Below are positions 1 through 11,980 of a DNA stretch of 64,000 nt, in pieces. Each line of letters starts with the position of its first letter. Position 1 is the first letter of the stretch. The notes below the pieces were generated by a model, which searched no databases, was not told the DNA's origin, and saw only the letters and a list, made by a program, of their open reading frames with translations. The translations under genes were made by a program, and so were the position numbers. Source of the stretch: Aptenodytes patagonicus (lineage: Eukaryota; Chordata; Aves; Sphenisciformes; Spheniscidae); contig NC_134950.1 in assembly GCF_965638725.1 (NCBI RefSeq), forward strand, positions 137,693,636-137,757,635, written 5' to 3'.

Positions 1-149
1 AGTTGTAAGAGAGAGGAAACCTCCAGCTCTGAGGGCTCGGAAGGAAGGTGAAAAGGGAAGTTGTTCAAACCAAAAAAACCAACCCAAAACAGACCCAAAC
101 CCCAACCCTTGTAACCGGACAGCTGATTCCGCTTCTGCTGTCACTTGCT

Positions 150-2350
150 CATCTCCCAGCGCTTCGCAGCCGGTCCATGCCCGGGGAAGCGGCGCCTCCT
201 GCCCCTCCGCGGCTGCGAAGGGTGCGCGGGTGCGTAGGGGCGTCCGCCGCGGAGCGCCCGCCCCGGCCCTGGGAGCCGAGCAGATTCCCCCGCGGAGACA
301 GGGACCCTGCTGCCGGGATTCAGCCAGTGTCTAGGGTAAATAGGATGGGGTGTTTTTTCAAAACAGAGCCTGTTTGCATAGCCCAGGTTGAGTTGACTTT
401 ATTGCCTGAATGTTTTTGTTTCCATATCCACATATTACCGTCTATTGCTGACATAACAGTATTATGAATTTAATATCGTGCATATTTTAGGCCAGTGCGC
501 AATGTTTACAGTAGAGAGCCCGCAGCGCTTGTTTGCACTGCCGGATTAGCGAGGACTTGGAAATTGGATGGGGGCTCTGGTGGTCGCGGCCCTCGGTGAT
601 GGAGAGGAGGGGGAGCCGCTGCGAGCTCCCGGGGGGCCGCTGCCTCCCCCCGGCGCCCCGGCACCCGCAGCTCCCCGCTCAGCGATTCGCACCTCTCGAA
701 AAACCCCGCTCCGATGCAACGCGGCTACGGAGGAGGAGGTAATGCCTGTCCGCGCTACTTCGGCTGCAGCGAAGCCGAGGGGCAGGGGAGCCGGCGCGGG
801 GCTTTGGCCGTGGGACTGCGGGGATTTGAGGGGTTGGGGGTGGTTTCGGTTGTTCCTTTTGGGGGGAGAAATCACACCGGGGAAAGGGGAGAAACCGCCC
901 CACGTTTAGGAAGAAAACAGGTTCGGAAAAAAACGAGATGAGCTGCTTGGTACTGAGGGGAAGGCGCGTTTCGTGGACGGGGATACCTGCGAAATATAAA
1001 CGAGGAATCAAGTACATTTTAAAAACCCTGGTCGCCCTTAGAAATGGGCCGAGAAGTCCGGAGCAACTCCGCTTGACGGACTCAAACCTGACTGACTCTG
1101 TCGCAACCAGCGAGCGGCCTCTGGCCCAGCCTGTGCTAGCCCTTTCCACCAAACTGAAGCACCCGGGTGAGAAAAATCCCCAGTTCCTGTCCATGGGGCT
1201 CATGCCACCGTGGGGTCTCCCCGCCTCACCCCTGGGTCCCTCCAGCCGGGTCCCTGAGGCCGCCGCAGCCGTCCCCGAGCACCCGGGCGCTCAGCTGGTG
1301 CGCTTTCCCGGCTGCGAACCGCTACCTTTGCTTCATTTAAGAAAAAAAAAAAAATCATAAAAAGGAGATAATCCTGATTTAAAAATACAAACGTGCCCTT
1401 TCCTGTGTTGGAATTGGGGACTGCAGAGGCCTGGTGCTCCTAGGGCTAGAGCCAAAAGCGATTAAGTCAGAGTCGGGCTTACTGAACGAAAAAAAAAAAA
1501 GTATATTAATTTGTCTTTTGGGAATTTTAAACACTCTTGCAATCAGAAAAAAATGAACTCGGCCTTTGGAAGTCCTGATTGATTTTGCTTCTTTCTCCGA
1601 GACATCAGTATGTCCCATTTATTCGCAGACAAGCAAACCCGAGCGGAGAAGAGGTCCGGGTCCAAGCAGCTCCCCCATCTCACCGCCACGGCCCCGGCCG
1701 CGCCGCCGGGCCCCGCGGAGCGCGGAGCTGGCGGAGCGCGGAGGCGGCGGGTGCGGCGCTGCCCGGCCGCCGCGGGTGCTCGGCGCTGCGCCTCCTGCGG
1801 GGCGGCGGGCGGGGGGCGCCGGCCGCGGGCCCTCGCACATTCCTCGGTTTGGCAGGGGCCGCCCCGCTGCTTTCTCCAGGCCGGTATCGGATTCCTCCCA
1901 GGCGTATGATTTCACTTGAAGTCCTGCCCAGGAGCCCTTCAAAGTGCGCGCTTGTCCCGCTCCCATGATGTCAGGCGGTTTTCCCTGCATCTGTAATTTT
2001 AAGCAAAACAAACAAACGCGCGGGGGGGGGGGGGGGGGGGGGAACGGGGGGGACACAGAAGTCACGGAAACGCCGGGGAAAGCGCAGGGGGCGAGGGGCT
2101 CACCTGCGGCGCCGGCATCGCGGGCACCTGCCGCCCGGGGAGGGCCACCGCGGGTCTCGGCGTCTCCGGGAGCGACTCCCTGCGAAGGGGCTCAGCTCCC
2201 GGCGCCGGTCCCCCCCCGGCCCGGCGCTGCTCCCAGCCACCCTCGGTGGCTGCGCCCGCCCGGTTCACACGGCGCTCCATTCACCTGCCCCTCTCCGGCA
2301 GCCGGCGGGCCCGCCGGAGAGAGCGGGAGCGCTCCGCCGTAAATTAGCAT
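150..2350. promoter_or_regulatory. CpG island cluster (left end)
   Basis: GC- and CpG-dense blocks lie at about 160-310, 560-810, 1180-1330, 1630-1880 and 2055-2345, separated by AT-richer spacers. CpG is plainly not depleted here, unlike the rest of the window. Open frames in these blocks are Ala/Gly/Pro/Arg-rich on both strands, overlap one another and show no recognisable domain, so I do not call them genes. Groups of CpG islands like this commonly mark promoters of developmental transcription factors. The direction of transcription cannot be told from the sequence. Synteny with the CENPQ-like exons at the right end makes the upstream flank of TFAP2D or TFAP2B a candidate (inference). Confidence 0.7.
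2022..2042 (+). repeat. (G)21 homopolymer
   Basis: An uninterrupted run of 21 G lies between two CpG-rich blocks and is followed by more G-rich sequence up to about 2052. It can fold as a G-quadruplex, and its length is error-prone in sequencing. Confidence 0.95.
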
Positions 2351-3895
2351 CTTTGGGAAGAGGGTGGTGGTGGTGACGGAAAGTCCGGTCCACCCCGTAG
2401 AGGGATCCGGGAGGCTAAGGCGAAAAAAAAGAGGCGCACACGTCCACATCCCACCAGGACTTGTTTTATTTGCTGCACGACACAACCTGCCCGCAGTAAA
2501 CATGGCACAGGATGTATTTTACATTAACTTCTGCACCAGCTTCTTTCGACTTCAGTCCACTTAGTGTTCTTGGCAAATCAAAGCACGTGTCCTTTGAAGA
2601 AGGTGTGTAATTGGAGTTTAAGGCATGTATGGAATTCCCAGATGTCTATAAAGTAAGAAGGAGCATTTGGCAGGTCACTTGAAGGTGGAGCAGGTTAAAA
2701 TCACTTGTACAAAAGCCCCCCCCCCTTTTTTTTTTTAAAGCAAACAGCCGGCCATTTATAAGGACCAAGTGATCGAGATTGCGGAGGCTTAGAGCGGTTT
2801 TACAGAGCAGGAACAATAAAGCTCCGGAAACATAATGATGATGATAACACTCTCCTAAAGATCCGAAATAAAACGCAAAACAAAACCAAATATTCAGATC
2901 GGGGGAAAAGCTGTCCGTTCTCCCAGTAATTCTCTGTCTCCTCCGCCCGCTCAGGAGCGCTTATTTAGGTAGTCCTCTTGTCCTGGGTAGCCGACACTTC
3001 CCCGCTCTTTTCATAAAGAAGTGGCATTAAATTTGTGGGAACTTTACGAAAATTCTCTTGTTCCCTGCATGGACACGGGCAAAAAAGGATGCGTTTCACT
3101 CCAAAATAATCCCGACGAACCACACTGAAATCAAGACGGCTACAATGATAACAGTAGCAATTAATAACAGCAGAAATAATAACGGAATCGGTTTGCGACA
3201 ATTAAGCGCTAGTCATTTGGCTTTGGGAGCTTTACCAGTGCTCGTGCAAAATATCAGCCCAAGCAAGACCGCGGGTTTGCTTGGGGGGTGCAGCAAATCC
3301 TGTTTGCTGCGGTGCAGAAATCCCGCCGCGCAATATTGCAGCGGGACGGGGACCCGCTCTGCCCTTCTAATGCGGGGAAACCTGGAGGTGGGAGGGGGCG
3401 AGGGGGGGAAGGATGCTCTTGGGAAGGGTCGGGGTCGCCCCCTCACGTTTAGGGTTGCTTTGTTCTATTTGGGACGAGGCAGAGTGATTAAACAAGCAGT
3501 CCAGAAAGGAGCAAGACACACGGCTGCAGCCGTGGGGGAAAGGGGAGCTTCAGAGGGGAAGGGATTTTGACATGTGAAAAGTTAAGCAGGTACCTGAAGG
3601 GGGTTTATTTTGACCAGATGTTAGAGCTTTTATGAAAATGTCACGTGAAGCGAACAGATGTACAACTTGCAAATGGAGCCCCGCCTTGTAAATACTGGGA
3701 AGAGAAAGGCTCACAGAAAATCAAGCGTAAATAATTCCTGTCATTTTCTGTATGTGTGTATTTATACATAGATATACAGTATGTAGATTCTATTTAAATA
3801 TTGATTTTTATTTATTTGTTTGTTTGTTTGCGGAAAAGAAAATGCAGCTGTTCAGTCCAAACTTGCTATCCTCTTCCAATGTGCCGAGCCAAAGT
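2351..3895. other. Non-coding spacer with small CpG island
   Basis: Apart from a small CpG-rich patch at about 3270-3460, this stretch is mixed, AT-leaning sequence with a C10/T11 run near 2716-2736 and several TAAT-type motifs. I see no exon with splice borders and no recognisable protein segment. It is probably part of the regulatory flank of the CpG cluster. Confidence 0.5.
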
Positions 3896-4208
3896 CACTC
3901 TCTCCCTTCCCCCCTTTTCTTCCTTCCTTCCTTTTCTTCCTTCCTTCCTTCTCTTTCTTCCTTCCTTTTTTCTTTCTTTCTTACTTTATCTCTCTCTTTC
4001 TTTCTCTCTCCCCTGTCCCTTGCCCTTTCTCTTGTTCTTGCTCTCTCTTTCTCTTTATCTCTCTCTCTCCCCCCCTCCCCGTCTCTTGCTCTCACTCTTG
4101 TTCTTGCTCTCTATCTCTCTCTTCCTCTCTCGCTTTCTCTTTCTCTCTCACTTTCTCTTCCTCTCTCTCTTTCACTCTGCCTCTCCTGCTTCTTTTTCTT
4201 TTTCTTTT

Positions 4209-4299
<91 letters not shown>

Positions 4300-4375
4300 C
4301 TCTCTCTCTCCCTCTCCCCCCTCTCTCTCTCTTTCTTTCTTTCTTTTTCTCTCTTTCTCTCTTTCTCTTTCTCTT

Positions 4376-4452
<77 letters not shown>

Positions 4453-4582
4453 CTTTCTTTATTTCCTTCTTTCCTTCTTTCCTTCTTTCCTTCTTTCCTT
4501 CTTTCCTTCTTTCCTTCTTTCTTTCTTTCCTTCTCTCTCTCTCTCTTTTTCTCTCTTTCTCTCTTTCTTTCTCTTTCTTCTC
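3896..4582 (+). repeat. Homopyrimidine tract (CTTT/CTTC/CT)n
   Basis: About 690 bp is almost purely C/T on the plus strand. It starts as TTCC-rich, passes through CTCT stretches, has a (TTTC)n core at about 4200-4297, a second (TTTC)n at about 4404-4460, and ends in TTCC/TTTC mixtures. Only scattered purines interrupt it. Its Ser/Leu/Phe-rich open frames (up to 310 codons) are artefacts of a repeat lacking stop codons. The purine strand could form triplex (H-DNA). Confidence 0.95.
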
Positions 4583-4719
4583 CGTCGACCCCCTCCTTTA
4601 GTCTCGGGTCCGTTTGATCCCAAGGAAAGTATCGGATCTCTGCTGGGAGGAGAAACTGAGACTAATCAATTGCCTTCTGTTTGAAGGTGGGTAGAGACCG
4701 CTAAGAGGAGCAAAGGAGA

Positions 4720-4912
4720 GCTTGGGCTGGCAGCCCCGAGCCCTCCGGGCGCGGCGAAGGCGGGCGGCTCTGCCCGGCTCTGCCCGGCTCTGCCCGGCGC
4801 TCCCGGCCCCGCGCCCGCCGCCTGGGAGCGGGGGCCGCGGGCGGAGGGACCCCCTGCCCTGCCCTGCCCTGCTGCGGCGGCGGGGAGAGCGGCAGCGCCG
4901 CGACTCTCCAGG
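4720..4912. promoter_or_regulatory. CpG island with short tandem GC repeats
   Basis: A dense GC/CpG block contains three tandem copies of a 10 bp unit around CTCTGCCCGG near 4767-4796 and a short (CCCTG)n near 4852-4872. I see no supported coding exon. It is an outlying member of the CpG cluster at the left end. Confidence 0.6.
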
Positions 4913-5955
4913 AAATTAAAAGCTGTCCTCGGTTTGACGTTTTCAGAAGGGCGCAGTCAGTCCTTCGCTAGCTGCAAGCCCTTCGTTCCTGGGTGGGTTT
5001 TATTCTTTTTGCACGATTTTGTACTGTTTTCCAGACGGTCCTCTGGTATTTTAGCTTAAAAACTATGGCTCGTGTTACATCCAGACGCCCGTGGTTATCA
5101 CTGTCGCGGCACGCTGGCAGGTAGGGGGGGCGGAAAGTAGTCCCTCTGCAAGCCCACCAGCCTGGAGGCACAACGCAGGTCAGTGAGACGCAGCCATTGC
5201 CAAGAAAAAGACCCACGCTGGAGCCGGGGCAGGCTGGGGGGGGGGGGGGGGGGTGTCCGGACTTCTGCAAACACCTGCCTATGTTCTGGACGTTTCATTC
5301 ACAAACCATTTCGATCAGCTGTAAATACGCCTGGCTTATTTCTGCAAATCCGTTTATGCAAGTGGGTGTCCAGCTACCTTTTGATACGTTAATTTTGAAC
5401 TGCGGTGGAGGCTTTTATAATAGGTACCTGTATTAAACAATAGAGGAGTTCTCGCCGAACTTCGCCAGAGAGAAATGAATTCAGCCTTTATTTTTCTTTT
5501 CATGCAAATGTTTTCAAAGGTAAAAAGGCTGACATTAAGCACATTATTTTTGAGAATGACAATGCAGGCGTATATAATGCAGATAAATAGACTGAGGTGC
5601 TACCCATAATCTACAGCATCAGTCTAAAAAATCCCTAGGGATTCTTAATCTAGATTTATTGCCTTTGAGTCCCAATCACATGATCTTGTAAAAACGTTTA
5701 AAGTGAATGCAAATGGAAGTTTTTTTTTTTAATAAAAGACTAAGTGTGGAGTCCTTTTTTCCTTTCTTATTCATCGATTCTATAAATGACGGACTCGGGA
5801 TATTCAGCTGATAACACAATTTTCAGCAAAAGCCGTTTTGTCTTGTATTCTTTAATGCAATTTAGAAAACAACGGGAGAATGGTTTTACATATGTCTCAG
5901 AATTTGAAAAAGAGTAAGGCTTTTCTTCGCGTGTGAAAGTGTACATGTTCCGGGG
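4913..5955. other. Non-coding spacer; includes (G)18
   Basis: AT-leaning sequence without a supportable exon. It contains an uninterrupted run of 18 G at 5236-5253 flanked by GC-rich sequence. The rest holds no feature I can name. Confidence 0.5.
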
Positions 5956-5995
5956 ACACACACACACACATGCACACGCACACGCACACGCACAC
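5956..5995 (+). repeat. (CA)n microsatellite, interrupted
   Basis: Pure CA dinucleotides are followed by CACG/CATG-interrupted units, about 40 bp in all. The Cys/Val-rich frames on the minus strand here are repeat artefacts. Confidence 0.9.
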
Positions 5996-6228
5996 TTGTT
6001 TCTGAACCCTGGAGCTATCAAACATGTTTAGTGACTGAGTGAGATGGTGTCTACGGAGGGGTTGTTGATGTAGGAGCCAAATTAGTGTTAATTTCAAACA
6101 GGCGGCTAATTCCTCCACGGAAACTCAGCACTTTCAAAGTGCTTTGCTGTGCTTCATATTTAATTACTTGCGATGGAAAATATATCCATTTCCCACGTAG
6201 AAAGATTAGCTAATTAATTAGCGCGTGT

Positions 6229-6445
6229 TCTCTCTCTTCCTCCCCCCTTCCTTCCTTCCTTCCTTCCTTCCTTCCTTCCTTCCTTCCTTCCTTCCTTCCT
6301 TCCTTCCTCCCTCCCTCCCTCCCTCCCTCCCTCCCTCCTTCCTCTTTCTTTTGCTCTTTTGCTTTTTTGCTCTTTCTCTCTTTCTTTCGTGCTCTCTCTC
6401 TCTCTCTCTCTTTTTCTCTCTTTCTCCCCCCCCCCCCCCCCCCCC
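6229..6445 (+). repeat. Homopyrimidine compound microsatellite
   Basis: A run of (CCTT)n at about 6248-6308 passes into (CCCT)n at about 6306-6338, then CT/TTTC-rich sequence, and ends in an uninterrupted run of 20 C at 6426-6445. It resembles the tract at 3.9-4.6 kb and has pyrimidines on the same strand. Confidence 0.95.
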
Positions 6446-6959
6446 AGCATCCTGGAACACCTTTCAACTTCAAGGTTTTTACACCAATATAAACCAGATC
6501 CAGAACAGACTCCCTTCCCCCTTCCCCTCAGTCCTCAGATCTGAACTTAAAACATATATCATAGATCAGTTTTCATCCAGCGAATTTAGGCATAGTCCTC
6601 GACCTGTATTTTCAAAGAGATTCTGGGCTGGAGTCTGCAATATTTAATCCAGTCAGCTATTAAATGTCCTCCGGCTTGAATCAAGAATTTAAACAGGCAT
6701 CTGTGCTGGGCATAATGACAGTTAAAGCAGTTTGGGGTATAGTGTGAGTGGCAGGGAGTGGGGAGACGGACAGAAGGACAACGATTATGTCTTTGATTTG
6801 GAAAATTCCTGAGTTTTAGGAGTTCTGTCAGAGTACTGGTGGGGGAGAACATGAAAGAAACCCCTTTGCTCAAAGGCATGGCTTTAATGGGGAGAAATAG
6901 TCCTATTAATACCTGACAGTGCCTGACACTCGCCTTTTTTCTGCCTGACCAGCAGTAAC

Positions 6960-7205
6960 GTGATACCCGCTCCCCCCAGTGACGGCCAGGCCCGGTGCGG
7001 GCAGCCCGCTCCCCGCGGGGACCCGGCTCCGGCGGATGGGGCGCTCCGCCGGCGGGAGGGCTCCGCCGGGCGCCGCCGGGAGGGCTCCCCCGGGGTCTGT
7101 CCCCGCCGAGAGGGCTCCCCCGGGCCCATCCCCGCCGGGAGGGCTCCCCCAGGCGCCCCAGCAGGAGGGCTTCCCCGCCTTTCCCCTCCTCGGCGCCTCT
7201 TCTTG
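6960..7205. promoter_or_regulatory. CpG island containing a GC minisatellite
   Basis: This is the last strongly CpG-rich block before the composition drops. Inside it, a degenerate unit centred on GGGAGGGCTC recurs with the AGGGCTC/T core at 7057, 7081, 7111, 7140 and 7166, a spacing of 24-30 bp. The open frames on both strands follow the repeat and are not taken as genes. Confidence 0.65.
7045..7180 (+). repeat. GC minisatellite, about 24-30 bp unit, five copies
   Basis: Units have the form CCGCCGGGAGGGCTCCCCCG with variable tails. The shared core recurs five times. Each unit has G-runs and C-runs able to pair within the unit. Confidence 0.75.
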
Positions 7206-9332
7206 AGACCTTGGGGTGGATGGGCTGAGGAACGCGACGGTACTTCAGGCAGAGAAGTGTTTTGCTTCTTTTCCTTTCTTTTTTTCCTTCCTCTGTCAAC
7301 TATTGAGCCGATGTCCAGTTAGATTGAAAGATGGGGTTAGGGATTGGGTGGATTCCTAAAATCCTGCAGGGCTTGAATCCAAGGAGGAGAAGAGCAGGGC
7401 GTGGGGAAGAGGCTCAGCTTTTGACTTGATGAAGCACGTGTCAGATTCTGCAGTTCAGGCAATTAAAACTCTCTTCTGATCAAAGGGCTTCATAAATCAC
7501 CAGGAGAAGTGAACTGGTCAGAGACAGCTGTCTGTGTGAGCAAGCGGGGGGCAGCTGCCTATCCCCACCTTTCGGACACTGTCATCCACTCCCACTGCCT
7601 CCCAGGAGTCTCGCTGGGAGTGGATTTTTCCTGCTGTTTTATGGAGGCTTGTTTTATTTATGGAGGCATTTCAGCAGGAAAAAATATATGGAGGGAGTTC
7701 ACGACCACTGTTGACTATCCCAAGGGCAGAGGTGCCACAGCATTTTCTTTTCTGATCAGAGAAAAAATGCTGGATCCTGAGGAAATAGTGACAAAAAATA
7801 TTTCCCTTATCCTTAAGAATGAAGCATGAGATGTCTGATTCTCTGCGCTGGACTCAGCCCCAGGACAGCCCTGAGTGCAGAGCAGGGAACTCATGCCCAG
7901 GAGCTCCTGGCTCTGCCCTCAGCTGGCTCCACTGCTACGGCCTGGGCAGTGAAAGGGAGGAGTGGAGGGGAAAGGGGAGAAGGGAAAAGGGTTTTGCAGC
8001 TGAGTGTAGGCAAAGCCCCTTCGATCTTGCAGCAGGGCACTGAAGCCAGGGAGTTCATGCAGCTCTGTGTGTGCTAGCCCCTGTCTATGAGTCCTGGGGT
8101 GTCAGGAACAGTCCCGCCATTCAACCCCCCGCTAACGCAGCTTCTCATGTCAGACTTGGTGTATTATAGGAGTTTACAGCTTGAGGGACTGCTCTTTGAT
8201 ATTGGAATTTAGGGGTGAACCTATAAGTGGTCTCAAGGTGCTTGTCAAATTTGAGTGCTTTTTGGTGTGATTTATGGCAAAAGGCTCCTTTCTGACACTT
8301 CCAGATGCCAAACCTTTCACCTTGCAGAAAACGTGCTTGCAATAGCCAGGGTGAGTTTATGCCTGCTCTTTAAAACAGCTGCTCTGGGGTAATAAGATGG
8401 GATGCAAGCCCAGTAAGGAACCTTTTTATGAAATTTGCCAATGGTTCAAATGGTTTCTACAATGGTTTCTACCTCCTTCCAGCATCCAGGCTATTCACTG
8501 ACATGCAACACTGAACCTGCCCTATCCATCCAGAGGAATGCAGGACACCCTTTCTCCCTCCAAATCCTTCCTTCAGATTGACTTCTTAAGTTGCACTTCA
8601 GTCAGCTTGTCAACCTTCCTCTGTCCTGTTTGTCATCTGGCCAGCTGAGTCATCAGAAATCTCTGGGGATCCTTTTAATACAAGGCTTTTCAGAGATTTC
8701 TCTGGACAGAGGGCAACTATGGAGTGAGAATTTGAGACAGAAAAACAGAGGGCATTCATCTTCAGAGCACATCAATCACCATGAACTCTCCCAAGCTACT
8801 CCAACAGGCTTGGGATTCCCTTGCCAGAGATGAGTCGCAGATAAATTACCAATGGCCCACAGAGAACAAAAGGTTTGGCCAAAAACTGCAAGGGGATGGG
8901 TGTTCTCCAAGAAGTAGCAGAAGCCTTGCTAGCACATGCCTCTCAATGGATGGTGGAGCCTGATCTGTATTCCTGGTTCTTACAAGAGCAGGAAATAAAA
9001 ACAAAAATAGATCAAAATTCACTATGTGGTGACTTCTTCCTTGCATTTCCTGGCAGGTAGACTCAGATGTTTGATGTCACTAAGAGACAGAGAGACTTTT
9101 CCATCTGAAGTTGAAATAGCCCTCCTCCCAAACTGAATGCATCAGCAAAAACCACTAACATTGAGCTTGGCTAGTGCTAGGTAGGGAAAGGACTATCACC
9201 ACGTTAGAGTTAGCATTGCAACAGCAGCTAATCGTCATCTGATCACTTCCTCTGTGGAATGCCAATATGATCCAGTAAGGCTGCTTTTCTAAGATTCTTC
9301 ATTCCTGTGATCAAATTATGCGATATGGAATA
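7206..9332. other. Non-coding stretch, no gene seen
   Basis: Composition falls to about 45% GC or less. No exon with convincing borders and no recognised repeat family is seen, apart from a perfect 12 bp tandem duplication at 8449-8472 (unit AATGGTTTCTAC). Short open frames here lack protein-like features. Confidence 0.5.
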
Positions 9333-9726
9333 AAAACAAGAGAAGAGGAAGAGAGAGAAAGAAGAAGAGAGAGAAAAGAAAGAAAAGAGAGAAAAGAGAG
9401 AAAAGGGGGAGAGAGAAAGGAAGACAGGAAGATAGGAAAGGAAAGGAAAGGAAAGGAAAGGAAAGGAAAGGAAAGGAAAGGAAAGGAAAGGAAAGGAAAG
9501 GAAAGGAAAGGAAAGGAAAGGAAAGGAAAGGAAAGGAAAGGAAAGGAAAGGAAAGGAAAGGAAAGGAAAGGAAAGGAAAGGAAAGGAAAGGAAAGGAAAG
9601 GAAAGGAAAGGAAAAGGAAAGGAAAGGAAAGGAAAGGAAAGGAAAGGAAAGGAAAGGAAAGGAAAGGAAAGGAAAGGAAAGGAAAGGAAAGGAAAGGAAA
9701 GGAAAGGAAAGGAAAGGAAAAAAAAT
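9333..9726 (+). repeat. (GGAAA)n array with purine-rich lead-in
   Basis: A purine-rich degenerate lead-in (GAGA/GAAA, 9333-9434) passes into a pure GGAAA array: 36 units at 9435-9614, one extra A at 9615, then 21 units at 9616-9720. Every frame is open because the pentamer has no stop codon. The Lys/Gly/Arg- and Phe/Leu/Ser-rich reading frames on the two strands are therefore not genes. Confidence 0.98.
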
Positions 9727-11980
9727 AAGCTTTTAAGACATTTTCCTGAATACAGAATTAGCAGTGTCTGGTGCATGGTTGTCAGCATTTATCTGAAAAT
9801 TCCCAGATAATACTTGTTGCCTGTGTATAAGGTTGATGGGAAGGGGAAAATAGACACCTCTGCTTGCACCCACATTATTTGAATTTACAAGTGTATCTGC
9901 TTCCTGTGGATGATAAATGGGTCAAACTTATTTTTTATTGTTTTGTGCAGAACTGATCCTGTTGCTTTGATCCTTAATCAGAGCCCTAACAGAAAAGTTA
10001 ATATATGTAAGACTGGCAGTCTGACAATCTGCTCTTTTAACGAAAGGCAACCTTGCTCCTCTCTCCTATCCTCTGTTGGCTAACCATATCGAAAGACTTA
10101 AGATTGCCTTTGTCCTGCTGCATGCATATTTTCCATGGAATGAAAAGAAACTTCCCCAAACTTCAAACCTATCAAATGTTTAGCATCTGAAGGATATTCA
10201 TCTTTAGGAGCCAGGCCAAAAAGTCAATAAAAATTTAATTATTTCTGTAGCATATGGGAGCACTTACAAGACCAAAAATGTGATACTGTGTATTGGTATT
10301 GGGAAGAAACTCAACAATATACTTCCATATTTGCTGGTCAAGACAGTGTACCCAGCAAAAGGCAACACAAGCCCCTGAAACTTCAATTAATCCTGACAGT
10401 TTCTGAAACTAGCATATAAACAGGTCAGCGATCAAGGGAGTGATTACCTATACCCCACTTAACGACAGAGTGGTGCTGAATGTCTATATACAGGGAATAA
10501 CATATGTTTATCATTTCTATGTATGGTCAACAGGAAAAAGAATATTTGTATTGGTAAGATTCTTGCTGTCTGAAATGAGTTCTCTTCCCTTGTATATGTG
10601 TGTATGGGAAGAGAGCAAAAAAATCCCAAACATCTTCCTGAAGAAACAGAAGGGAAATCCCCAATTCTAAAGTTAAAAATAGCTTCAATGTATCAATCAT
10701 TAGTAACGACAGGCAGAGGAATGCTCCTTGTAGGGCCTGATCTAACGGGATCAACTCTGTGGGAGTCCTTCAATTCATTTCTTGGGGCAATGGAGCAGGC
10801 TACTACTGAGTTATTTTAGCATATCCCAAACTAGGTGTTAGATAAAGGAAAATTCAATCTGATAGAGGTAGGGGACTGACATGGAACAGCCTGACAAGGC
10901 CTTTCTTTTATTGTCACATGTGACTCCTTTAGCAAGACTTGCCATCAATCCAGATCTAAGCAGTGACAGTTTTAAATGTGAGAACCACTGTTTCAAGTGA
11001 TATATACCAGAATCCGCTGAAATAAAACCACACATCCATGCTGTCACTTTCATTATTTTAATTAAGAAGAATAACTATTACCTATATATACCTATATATA
11101 GGTACCTATAACTATATGAGGTACCTAGACCAATATACATCTGAATTACACCCTATTTGTCTATCTAACCTGAAGACATTCATACATTCAAGCACTCAGC
11201 CTTTGTTCACTTCCTTTGTCGATCTCACCAACTCTTTGGTCACCAATCTGTTTTCTCTAGGAAGACTTGTTCCTGCCTTTATATGTGAAATAAATCTCTT
11301 CTTCTTCTTCTGCCTTCCCTTTTTCTTCTATCCCAATACAGAGCAGTACATGAAGCAAAGTTCTAAAAAAAAAATATTCTGGAGCAGAGCTAGGTTTAGG
11401 TCAGATGAAGGTAAAAAATGCAGTTTTCCATTTTTTGTCCAAATACACCACCTGCTTCTAGTGTTCATAGGTCCTGGATAGCAGGTATTCAAACAGTGAT
11501 GTCTAACTGGAAAGGACATTGGCTACTGCCTGGTTACTAACTAGTTATCAACTTTTTATTCCATGGAGACTTGTGCAGTTGGAGGTAGGGCAACTAGAAC
11601 ATTTTGGCTTTATAGAGGCTTTGTTAGTCTCTTAGGTATAAAAAAAAAAAACTTTTTTTTTTTTTTCTTTTTTTCCTTGCACTGTTAATCCCTTCTTTTC
11701 CCCCAGCCCAAACTTACTTGGTGATAGAGTGTAGTTAAAAGGATTTATTGGTATTTATTTATAACCTTTCACCTCATTCATACACAGCTTCACCATTGCT
11801 GAGTAATGCAGGCATCCCAGATGAATACCAATACCATCATTATACTCTACCATAAGTTTATGTATGTTTTATGCCCTATAACGACAGAGAAAAGAGTTAA
11901 CATCAGCCAGGAAAATGAGGCAGTCCAAGCTTTTTCTAAGTTGTGTCCTATACTTCCAGCAGAATATCAGCAAGTTCTTA
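9727..11980. other. Non-coding AT-rich stretch
   Basis: No supportable exon. Near 11085-11110 there is a TA-rich segment including the 14 bp palindrome ACCTATATATAGGT, and there are mixed A/T homopolymers near 11640-11675. Nothing else recognisable. Confidence 0.5.

Noticed and set aside
568..909. Ala/Pro/Arg-rich frames in the CpG islands, also at 1566-2342 and 6586-7322
   Set aside because: GC-rich DNA is poor in stop codons. These frames overlap on both strands, lack domains and have no splice support. No AP-2 (TFAP2) coding sequence is recognisable among them.
3752..4684. 310-codon plus-strand frame and its overlapping frames, Ser/Leu/Phe-rich
   Set aside because: It is the translation of a C/T-only simple repeat, which cannot make stop codons. 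It has no unique domain, and frames overlap in all three phases.
9243..9788. Lys/Gly/Arg-rich and Phe/Leu/Ser-rich frames over the GGAAA array
   Set aside because: Artefact of a stop-free pentanucleotide repeat.
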